From Lophius americanus (taxonomy: Eukaryota; Chordata; Actinopteri; Lophiiformes; Lophiidae): DNA of 64,000 nt. The stretch spans positions 9,094,501-9,158,500 of the forward strand of contig JBBDHG010000015.1 in NCBI GenBank assembly GCA_037951165.1, read 5' to 3'. This document shows, in pieces, positions 61,701-64,000 of this stretch. The position numbers were made by a program, and so were the translations under genes. The notes under the pieces are model-generated. The model worked only from the letters and a program-made list of their open reading frames with translations, had not been told where the DNA came from and searched no databases. How positions within the stretch are numbered: the first letter of the stretch is position 1; every line of letters begins with the position of its first letter.

Positions 61701-63880
61701 TTTTTAATTTTAATAAATTATTATTATTATTTGTACAGTTTTATTTATTTTTTAGTATTTGTTCATTTTTATTTTGATAATTATCATCATCATTATTATT
61801 GTTATCTGTAGTTGTAGTATTCTATTTATAATTTTTTGGGTATTTTATTATAATTGTTTTAAATAATCATTTAAACTATTCACACTACACTGCTACTATT
61901 TGTAGCATATTTATAATTGGTTCACAATTGATAGAATTTATATTGTAATTATTATTTTGTTGGTAGGGTTTATTAATAATAATAATAATAATACTTTTGA
62001 TTTAAAACTCACTTTACATTTGGATCAGTAATTACTGTAATTATTATCCTTATAATTACAAAGAAAAATGTGTGTTCTATGTCATTAGCTTATTAGACTC
62101 TCTTCGTCTGTTTACTTGCAACATCTCTTATTTTTCATATCTTTTTTAAATCTTAACTACCATCTCTTCTTGTTTAGTCTCTTAATGATGAGCTTTAGAC
62201 TCTGTAACTGTTTTATTATTCTGAAGCCAAATCAATGGCATACAAATAGCTAAAAGCGATATATAAATATAGCTAAATCAAAAATGTTTTTCATAACACA
62301 AAAAAAAAAGAAGAAGGAAGCATCTGGTGTCTTAAAGAGGAAATGAAACCAAATAGTGGAACCACTAAGGAACAAATATACATTTTACAACCTATTGGTA
62401 TCACAAACACATCGACTAAATAGTCATGAATCAATAAAACAAACAATGTGATTGTGGAGGACTGTTTTAAGGCACAGAACGAGCCCATGGAAGGGTTAAA
62501 CTCGAGTGGAAGTGTCTGCTGAGAATGTTTCTAACCCATGGCGTTGCCCAAAGATACAGATATTTTGGGAAAGTAGATCCAGATACTTTAAAGCAAAATC
62601 CCAATGAGGGTAAAACGATGTGAACTTGCAAAAACACCTCAAGGACAACAACATCAAAGCGAGTAAATCGACTGAGTGCGGACGTCTCGGAGGCAGAAGA
62701 CGGAGAGCAGGATGAATGATAGAACCGCCATCACTGAGCAGAGTACGGAGAGATTATATCTGGTGTGAAGTCCAACAAGCGTCATGAAGATAATTCGTTT
62801 TTGGCCGTATATATGTACATATGTACATATCTACTTTATATTATTAAATATTACAGTTTCAAATTTCCTAAATTTAATATATGCTGACATACTTCAGACT
62901 TTTTCAATTTGTGGTTATTGAGCAACGGTGAACGCTGATCCAGCCTACTTTAAACCTTGACCCGGAGCCCCGTGCCCATTTAAAACACGAACCCTTTGAG
63001 TCTTGAGCCTCACTTTGGCGTTCACATTATGCACTATTTAACTCATCGAAGGGAGTTTTGACACGCCCTAAATGCATCAATGCCTTTATAATAATTATAC
63101 ATTTTATTTACGAAGCAATTTTTAAACACGGTTACACAGGGCTTAACAAGGCAAAATTTAAAAATGACAAACAGTGATGAAATTAAGAAGGCTATACAAA
63201 TAATAGCTAAATAAATAATATATAATATAAATAAAATATAATATTCAAACCAAAACCCCAGAAAAAGCCCCCTTTAAACCTAAAATTGCTAATACTACTT
63301 TTTAGCCCGCACTGAAAATGTCCGATCAGCCTTTGCCCTCAGTCTGGATTGGGCGACGGCGTACAGAGCTTTATCTGAGGCATACGGTGTCAGGAGATCG
63401 AAGATGAATATCAGCCCAGAGCGATCCCTATATTCAATCAATAAAACCTTAAAATAATTTCTGAAATGAACAGGAAATCATGAAACGTGTCTAAAACAGG
63501 AGTACTGTGGTCTGTTTGGTTCTTTTGAGGTGTGTGGCTGCTGCATTCTGTACAAGCTAATGCTAATGTTTATGATCATTTCTAAATCATCTTTGTCAGA
63601 TGATCATGCACACTTCTTAAACAAAAAGGAATAACTTTTCTTCAACAAAGCTGCTGTCATGGAGACAGACCCTCAGATTGTTTCAATTGGACCTAAAATG
63701 ATTGTGTGCTTACGTCAGCAGCTGAGCGTTGTCGTGCTTCTTGCGAGATTTCAGCTTCTGCCTCCACTGGAGGAAGGACCAGAGGGTGGTGTTTGGCTCC
63801 TCAGTGACAATACACTGATCCCTGTCGGTCCAAACCTCCAGACCAATCAGAGGCACGCGGATGTTCAGAGCCCTGTAGAA
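25332..63880 (-). CDS. adam33: ADAM metalloprotease, meltrin group, best match ADAM33/ADAM13 (3' part)
   Basis: Fifteen exons join, from high to low coordinate, to 2,115 nt: 704 codons plus TGA at 25332-25334. Order by residue: metalloprotease 1-160 with HEIGHNFGMSHD at 99-110 (three zinc His, catalytic Glu) and the Met-turn at 127; disintegrin, with loop CRGPAGACDLPEYC at 229-242 and no RGD; cysteine-rich; EGF-like 405-440 (CHGNGVCNSNGNCHC); membrane span about 457-478; proline-rich tail 479-704. Family role: membrane-bound zinc protease that sheds surface proteins and acts in cell adhesion and neural-crest movement. GCCVEATADQGGCVMAAATG, HPFPRVFSRCSKRDL and FCDEQGLGGSVDSGP resemble ADAM33 more than ADAM19 or ADAM12. 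The catalytic site is intact, so the product should be active. Signal peptide, prodomain and early protease exons are beyond the window. A phylogeny could still place it as ADAM19 or ADAM12. Confidence 0.85.
25563..25900 (+). mobile_element. Dispersed fish repeat (ACTTGTACTTTACTTGAGTA family), intronic
   Basis: It contains GGTGGAGAGTAACTACATCT, ACTTGTACTTTACTTGAGTA and CTTCTGCTCCACTAGATCTC, which I recognise as a very common teleost dispersed repeat of DNA-transposon type. A reverse-oriented copy is at 46,895-47,165. Confidence 0.65.
26085..26625 (-). mobile_element. Tc1-like family A relic, copy 3
   Basis: Segments CTGTCCATCAGAACCAGGAT, ATCAATGAGCCTCGGGAAC, GTTGCCAGTTCACCAGTTGT and CAACACATCAACCTCAG are followed by the terminal block TTAATGTTATGGCCGATAAT. 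The stretch 26,176-26,358 does not fit the family and may be an insertion or decay. The element lies in the intron between the last two coding exons. Confidence 0.65.
26788..26996 (-). CDS. adam33: ADAM exon 14: proline-rich cytoplasmic tail
   Basis: 209 nt from TTTTAG to GTGGGC. In the joined frame it encodes LVAELQPRPSPFPPQRPLPL, KPSKGLLVMMPPAVGPKAVV and PPFRALR. A second frame is also open across this GC-rich exon. Reading through the donor would add about 50 codons, giving a possible alternative C-terminus. Confidence 0.83.
27100..28577. other. ADAM intron, no other feature recognised
   Basis: AT-rich sequence with a few GTCAGTG/GACCTGGTGAGGT duplications near 28,080-28,135. No RNA gene or transposon is supported. 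Confidence 0.4.
28578..28829 (-). CDS. adam33: ADAM exon 13: proline-rich cytoplasmic tail
   Basis: 252 nt (84 codons) from TTTCAG to GTAAGT. It encodes repeated SH3-ligand-like motifs: LPLRPGPAP, IVRPLRPAPSP, VVRPPLPASKPP and GPPKKPLPLNPTR. Such motifs bind SH3 domains of Src-family kinases and sorting adaptors in related ADAMs. Confidence 0.92.
29546..29645 (-). CDS. adam33: ADAM exon 12: cytoplasmic tail, GHLNPAFHLK
   Basis: 100 nt from CTTTAG to GTGAGT. It encodes KDASVEKGKNGHLNPAFHLK and VVGPINKASNHKG. The GHxNPxFxL block is shared with ADAM19-type tails. Confidence 0.9.
30006..30232. repeat. 22-bp minisatellite, about 10 copies
   Basis: The unit AGCAGTGAGGGTAGCAGATGTT alternates with GATATT and GACGGTAG variants. 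It sits 360 bp from exon 12, inside the intron between the tail and membrane-span exons. Confidence 0.92.
30623..30687. repeat. Two abutting inverted repeats (hairpin pair)
   Basis: Arms 30623-30635 and 30642-30654 are exact complements (GCACTGGGTTGAA, 6-nt loop). The very next base starts a second pair, 30655-30664 and 30678-30687 (CACTGAGTTT, 13-nt loop). CAGTGCC/GGCACTG words also allow alternative pairing between the two. Confidence 0.85.
30911..31144 (-). other. Unassigned open frame of 77 codons in ADAM intron
   Basis: The frame begins MLQLTSIRTKQNACPYKP and ends in an acidic tail (EPDLPDEDREEG). Its composition is protein-like, but I recognise no domain, see no splice partner, and suspect an old transposon or chance frame. 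Confidence 0.2.
32364..32552 (-). pseudogene. 7SL (SRP) RNA relic, 5' two-thirds
   Basis: Read on the minus strand it starts GCCGGGTGTGGTGGCACGCG, the 5' end of vertebrate 7SL. It continues GGCTGAAGCTGGAGGATCG, CTGTCCGCACTAAGTTC and GGGACCACCAGGTT, and stops after GCCCAGGTTGG. The CCGCACTAAGTTC and GACCACCAGGTT blocks lie in the 7SL-specific part, which Alu and B1 lack, so this is not a primate Alu-type element. Many substitutions and missing 3' sequence make it non-functional. It occurs only in the first of three duplicated units, between CTACCCC and a GATA run. Confidence 0.85.
32616..32651. repeat. (GATA)n / (GACA)n microsatellite in unit 1
   Basis: Four AGAC then about six ATAG tetramers. 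Equivalent GATA runs lie at about 33,485-33,523 and 34,405-34,443 in units 2 and 3. Confidence 0.9.
32797..32868 (+). tRNA. tRNA-Glu (anticodon UUC), copy 1
   Basis: 72 nt with a complete cloverleaf: acceptor TCCCATA/TATGGGA, anticodon stem CCTGG/CCAGG with loop TTTTCAC (anticodon TTC at 32830-32832), T arm CCGGG-TTCAACT-CCCGG, and discriminator A. Internal boxes A (TGGTCTAGCGGTTAGGA) and B (GGTTCAACTCC) are present. No TTTT terminator follows within about 100 bp, which is unusual for Pol III. It is antisense to the host ADAM gene. Confidence 0.93.
33668..33739 (+). tRNA. tRNA-Glu (anticodon UUC), copy 2
   Basis: Same 72-nt structure as copy 1 with TTC anticodon. One anticodon-stem change (CCCGG against CCAGG) creates a central C-A mismatch, and AGTGG replaces AGCGG in the D loop. 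The downstream flank again lacks a TTTT run nearby. It may be active or an early pseudogene. Confidence 0.85.
34593..34630 (+). pseudogene. Collapsed tRNA-Glu, copy 3
   Basis: TCCCATATGGTCTAGCGGTT continues to ATTCCTGG and then directly to TATGGG. Bases from the anticodon loop to the 3' T stem are missing, consistent with a deletion between the near-identical CCTGG and CCCGG. The acceptor ends can still pair, but the anticodon and box B are gone. Confidence 0.9.
34704..34793 (-). pseudogene. Degenerate type-II (Leu/Ser-like) tRNA sequence
   Basis: On the minus strand GAGACTG at the 5' end pairs with CAATCTC at the 3' end, with one mismatch. A TGGCC...GTTAAGCC D-arm-like region and the canonical T loop GGTTCGAATCC are present. 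The 90-nt length with a long variable region suits tRNA-Leu or tRNA-Ser, and CTCAGAA could carry a CAG anticodon. Anticodon and T stems pair poorly, so it is probably a pseudogene or a SINE head. Confidence 0.5.
34977..35026. repeat. (AAT)n, (AT)n and (GTAT)n microsatellites
   Basis: Adjacent runs of AAT, then AT (about 9 units), then GTAT. Confidence 0.85.
35784..35925 (-). CDS. adam33: ADAM exon 11: transmembrane span
   Basis: 142 nt from CCACAG to GTACTT. It encodes QVGLVAGLLFTFLVVLPAVL and LLLYCYR, one membrane helix, then a basic stop-transfer stretch (FFHKWLSQREKNKNN). Confidence 0.93.
36798..36906 (-). CDS. adam33: ADAM exon 10: EGF-like end and juxtamembrane stalk
   Basis: 109 nt ending at GTGAGT. 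It encodes VCNSNGNCHCNGGWAPPFCD and EQGLGGSVDSGPIQYD. The acceptor is CCCAAG rather than CAG and is preceded by a TG-rich tract instead of a clear polypyrimidine run, yet the reading frame demands this site. Confidence 0.93.
37090..37395. repeat. 35-bp minisatellite, about 8.5 copies
   Basis: The unit is CTAACTGTCAGGCTAACTCT plus CATCTCACTAACAGA. CTCATCTCA recurs every 35 bases from 37111 to 37356. Degenerate copies extend to about 36,975 and 37,500. It fills much of the 1.0-kb intron between exons 9 and 10. Confidence 0.93.
37925..38002 (-). CDS. adam33: ADAM exon 9: VCRDRRCQN, EGF-like start
   Basis: 78 nt from CACAG to GTAAGC. It encodes VCRDRRCQNASLTALETCIT and NCHGNG, opening the EGF-like module (ADAM33 family: VCQSRRCRKNAFQELQRC). 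Confidence 0.94.
38380..39356. mobile_element. Non-autonomous hAT-like element (CAGTGTTTCCCAC ends)
   Basis: CAGTGTTTCCCAC (38380-38392) is exactly inverted as GTGGGAAACACTG (39344-39356). This terminus is known to me from abundant fish hAT elements. Flanking octamers CTAATTTC and CATAACAT do not match, perhaps because a Tc1-like relic abuts the right end. No transposase is visible. Confidence 0.72.
39355..39490 (-). mobile_element. Tc1-like family A relic, copy 4 (transposase C-terminus)
   Basis: ATAACATTATGACCACCAGCC is followed by antisense coding for VESMPRRVRAVL and GPTQF, the C-terminal end of the family A transposase. It directly abuts the hAT-like element on its left. Confidence 0.75.
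40062..40305. repeat. AGT/AGC triplet-rich minisatellite
   Basis: AGTAGTAGTACCAGTAGCAGT-type words repeat with a higher-order period (the stretch with AGTACTAGTAGTACAAGTAGC occurs twice, 63 bp apart). All frames are open as Ser/Thr, Leu/Val or Ala/Thr runs, which is an artefact of the triplets. Confidence 0.9.
40926..41530 (+). mobile_element. Tc1-like family A relic, copy 5
   Basis: Sense fragments of a Tc1-like transposase: GTGCTGAAAGCAGGAAAACA near the start, AAGAGCATCTCCAGAACTAC, and the C-terminal third with CCAAATACCCCAGACCTCAATG (family motif PPNSPDLNP), CAGATACCACAGCACAAC and CTGTTTTGGTGGTAAAAGG. Both termini remain, but the middle is deleted. Stops break the frame. Confidence 0.78.
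41870..42074 (-). CDS. adam33: ADAM exon 8: cysteine-rich domain
   Basis: 205 nt from an acceptor ending TACAG to GTGGGT. It encodes DAKCGKIQCHSAAKKPKG, NAVSIDTTVKTDG, VKCRGTYVY and DPGLVMTGTKCGEGK. The upstream junction gives Ser where relatives have Arg. A hAT insertion begins 40 bp upstream of the acceptor. Confidence 0.95.
42115..42997. mobile_element. Non-autonomous hAT transposon, copy 2
   Basis: Left end CAGACGTGTCAAACTCAA and right end TTGAGTTTGACACCCCTG are terminal inverted repeats, flanked by ATGTAGAT (42107-42114) and ATGTAGAC (42998-43005), an 8-bp target duplication with one change. Inside it matches copy 1 at 881-1558. The element ends 40 bp upstream of ADAM exon 8, next to the region expected to hold its branch point. 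Confidence 0.88.
43300..44330 (-). mobile_element. Tc1-like family B relic, copy 2
   Basis: It contains ATCACTGTGGTGGAATTCTG, CCACAGCATCTCAATGGGG, TCAAGTCTAGACTTTGACTA, GGATCATTGCCTTGCCTTCC, GACGAGCCTTAATGTTCTTC and CAGCAGTGGCTTTCTCTC. Together these cover most of the transposase length, antisense, with many disruptions. An embedded perfect inverted repeat lies at 43959-44002. Confidence 0.75.
43959..44002. repeat. Perfect inverted repeat (17-bp arms, 10-nt loop)
   Basis: TTGAATGTTTTCTTTGG (43959-43975) is exactly complementary to 43986-44002. It lies inside the Tc1-like family B relic. Confidence 0.9.
44340..46650. other. ADAM intron, no feature recognised with confidence
   Basis: Open frames at 45641-45886 (+), 45676-45924 (-) and 46092-46361 (+) have no domain I know, no splice context and no family repeat signature. 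The AT-rich 46,380-46,620 stretch may be decayed transposon. Confidence 0.4.
46651..46880 (+). mobile_element. tRNA-derived SINE
   Basis: It starts GGGGCAGCTGTGGCTCAGTG, with a Pol III box A (TGGCTCAGTGGCTAGAGCAG) and box B (GGTTCAAGTCCC). The body TCCTTGAGCAAGACCCTGAA, typical of fish SINEs, follows, with a 3' end near GATTAATAAAGGGTTGA. A related body without the clear head is at 48,140-48,450. Confidence 0.85.
46895..47165 (-). mobile_element. Dispersed fish repeat (reverse copy of the 25.56-kb family)
   Basis: AGTAAAAGTATTTAGTTACTG, TTACTTTTATACTCTAAG and AACTTCATCCACCACTT are the antisense of the repeat at 25,563. It directly follows the SINE. Confidence 0.55.
48140..48450 (+). mobile_element. 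SINE body, related to the 46.65-kb copy
   Basis: GGTCCTTAAGCAAGACCCTG, ACTGCTCCCTCAGGGATCGG and GTGTGATCAATAAAGTTATG align with the 46.65-kb SINE. The tRNA-like head is too decayed to define. It ends in an ATT-rich simple repeat. Confidence 0.6.
48621..48888. repeat. Minisatellite of CCTGGACTGTTTGACTGTAT type
   Basis: Units of about 23-27 bp contain GTATGAACCTGGAC and a CTGTTTGACT or GCTGTGATAGTATTTA spacer. The same unit builds the larger array at 58.1-58.75 kb. Confidence 0.88.
49662..49745. repeat. (TA)n microsatellite, about 42 units
   Basis: An uninterrupted AT/TA run of 84 bp, starting 50 bp downstream of the donor of ADAM exon 7. Length is likely to vary between individuals. Confidence 0.95.
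49795..49903 (-). CDS. adam33: ADAM exon 7: cysteine-rich domain
   Basis: 109 nt from TTTCCAG to GTAAGAG. It encodes ARPAHDACFEDVNAAGNAFG and NCGKDQNGNYMKCEK, the usual cysteine-rich block of meltrin ADAMs. A long (TA)n tract lies about 50 bp downstream in the intron. Confidence 0.95.
50150..51290. other. ADAM intron, no feature recognised
   Basis: It includes a CT-rich stretch at 50,490-50,605 (CTCTCCCTCTCCATCTCC-like) and otherwise unremarkable sequence. Confidence 0.4.
51568..51763 (-). CDS. adam33: ADAM exon 6: disintegrin loop and start of cysteine-rich domain
   Basis: 196 nt from TCTGCCAG to GTAACG. It includes CRGPAGACDLPEYCTGASPY, NVYLLDGSSCQYGLAYCYNG and THEQQCLQLWGYG. The loop has no RGD. 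The usual WGPG is WGYG here. Confidence 0.96.
52012..52101 (-). CDS. adam33: ADAM exon 5: disintegrin
   Basis: 90 nt (30 codons) from an acceptor ending TATAG to GTAAGAG. It encodes ECINKCCNANNCTLKEE and CAHGVCCEGCK, with the cysteine spacing of ADAM disintegrin domains (family: CCNATTCTLKP, CAHGLCCEDCQ). Confidence 0.95.
52255..52860 (-). mobile_element. Tc1-like family B relic, copy 3
   Basis: The same order as copy 2 is recognisable: GAGTCTTAATACTCATCTGG, GGTCAGCACTGGCCTCC, GATAATGCGCTTCACTGTGG, CCTTAGAAATAGCATTGGAA and CATCCTGCTTCTGAAAATGG. Only the second half of the family is present. Confidence 0.65.
52900..54180. other. ADAM intron, no feature recognised
   Basis: Short frames only. 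There is a CAAACAAACAAACAAA-like run near 53,860. Confidence 0.4.
54230..54580 (+). mobile_element. Possible LINE reverse-transcriptase 3' relic
   Basis: CTGAGAGGAGACTCCGGGGTCGACCAGAAACTCTC, then GGAGGAGCTGTAAAGTGTTGG and a CCTGATGCCACCACC end, resemble the C-terminal coding end of fish LINEs (GRPR...LEELE...PPR). It is heavily decayed and the family is uncertain. Confidence 0.35.
54600..55080. other. ADAM intron, no feature recognised
   Basis: The GC-rich stretch 54,700-54,900 is open in both strands but matches nothing I know and lacks splice support. Confidence 0.35.
55089..55266 (-). CDS. adam33: ADAM exon 4: protease end and disintegrin start
   Basis: 178 nt from GTCCAG to GTGAGT. It encodes HPFPRVFSRCSKRDLDSYF, KGGGMCLYNMP, CGNGFVEEGEECDCGEPE. 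The last block is the disintegrin opening. Confidence 0.96.
55474..55616 (-). CDS. adam33: ADAM exon 3: zinc-binding active site
   Basis: 143 nt from CCACAG to GTGAGC. It carries DHSEISIGAAATMAHEIGHN and FGMSHD, the full HExxHxxGxxHD zinc site, then GCCVEATADQGGCVMAAATG with the Met-turn. All catalytic residues are present. Confidence 0.96.
56045..56530. repeat. Degenerate AACTATGATAGCTGACTTTA array
   Basis: Blocks AACTATGATAGCTGAC(G/T)TTAGC(C/T)A recur with a loose period of about 40-45 bp, at least ten times. They are related in wording to the arrays at 9.7 and 13.0 kb. Confidence 0.7.
56740..57420 (-). mobile_element. Possible LINE-like 3' repeat
   Basis: ATCCAACCTTTATTTAACCAGG is the antisense of the CCTGGTTAAATAAAGG tail found in many fish LINE copies. 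The following 600 bp has only weak similarity to dispersed repeats I remember. Confidence 0.35.
58085..58750. repeat. Minisatellite of GAACCTGGACTGTTTCACTGTAT type, about 27 units
   Basis: Units of about 23-24 bp show many substitutions. The consensus is shared with the array at 48,621-48,888, 9.5 kb away in another intron of the same gene. Confidence 0.9.
58751..59770. other. ADAM intron, no feature recognised
   Basis: The frame 58747-59085 (-) and its complement are open but unrecognised. CACTGAAAAAAATGTTTTGTTGG near 59,449 resembles the start of a common fish dispersed repeat. Confidence 0.35.
59770..59935. mobile_element. Fragment of a common fish dispersed repeat
   Basis: CATGTTTTTGGACTGTAGGAG, CCCCAAACAGAAAGGCC and GTTGGGATTCAAACCCAGAACC are the familiar blocks of a repeat that is abundant in teleosts. 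Both ends are lost. Confidence 0.55.
60650..60734 (-). CDS. adam33: ADAM exon 2: GTTIGMAPLEGMC, metalloprotease
   Basis: 85 nt, from an acceptor ending CGACAG to the donor GTACGT. It encodes GVIFKGTTIGMAPLEGMC and ENSGGINV. The APLEGMC block is closer to ADAM33 (APVEGMC) than to ADAM12/19. Phase joins both neighbours. Confidence 0.93.
60735..63713. other. ADAM intron between the first two visible exons
   Basis: AT-rich, with simple sequence (TTATTATTATT, GTGTGTGTTTGTGTGTGTGAG near 61,238, AATAATAATAATAATA near 61,977). No gene or defined transposon is seen. Confidence 0.45.
63714..63880 (-). CDS. adam33: ADAM exon 1 of window: FYRALNIRVPLIGLEVW, metalloprotease
   Basis: 167 nt, from an acceptor ending TTCAG to the donor GTAAGC. 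It encodes FYRALNIRVPLIGLEVW, then TLWSFLQWRQKL and KKHDNAQLL. The 167-nt size and this content are standard for ADAM genes. The pyrimidine tract before it is partly a TG run. Confidence 0.93.
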
Positions 63881-64000
63881 CTGAACACACACACAAAAAC
63901 ACACACCGTTACCTACGTAGGTTTTCCCGTGATCTCATAAACTGCTTAGCCCCATATCACACTGATTGTTCTCTAGAGAACATCAGTCTGCAGGAAAACC

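Overview
The window looks like nuclear DNA of a teleost fish, probably a spiny-rayed (percomorph) species. It holds two intron-rich vertebrate genes, each cut by a window edge. The rest is a typical fish repeat population: Tc1-like and hAT DNA transposons, LINE relics, a tRNA-headed SINE and many minisatellites. There are no operons or bacterial features. Species cannot be told from this sequence alone.

Region 1 (1-8,000): the 3' part of lrch4 on the + strand, nine coding exons from 2,739 to 7,603 whose phases all agree. They encode the linker, the calponin-homology domain and a C-terminal membrane anchor of LRCH4. The leucine-rich repeats lie upstream of the window. The first 2.7 kb is intron holding an 8-bp-duplication-flanked hAT element and a LINE 3' end.

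Region 2 (8,000-25,300): intergenic. I see no host gene here. It contains Tc1-like relics, degenerate TAGCT-type and AAATGTTAAATCT-type arrays, a perfect 19-bp-arm hairpin at 15,936-15,976, and a 1.5-kb element with perfect 15-bp terminal inverted repeats that encloses a LINE endonuclease relic.

Region 3 (25,300-64,000): the 3' part of a meltrin-type ADAM metalloprotease gene on the - strand. Fifteen exons join to a 2,115-nt frame (704 codons plus stop). The protein carries an active HEIGHNFGMSHD zinc site, disintegrin, cysteine-rich and EGF-like parts, a membrane span and a long proline-rich tail. Remembered family sequences point best to ADAM33 (ADAM13 of frogs). The prodomain and 5' end lie beyond 64,000. 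The two genes converge, tail to tail, about 18 kb apart.

The ADAM introns hold the most unusual material. A threefold tandem duplication (32.1-34.6 kb) carries two complete tRNA-Glu(UUC) genes and a third copy collapsed to its outer ends. Its first unit also contains the 5' two-thirds of a 7SL (SRP) RNA on the opposite strand, and a degenerate type-II tRNA-like sequence follows. Nearby are two back-to-back hairpins, several minisatellites, and a second copy of the lrch4 hAT family only 40 bp upstream of an ADAM exon. Exon coordinates come from reading-frame continuity, splice dinucleotides and remembered family sequences; no alignment or transcript evidence was available.
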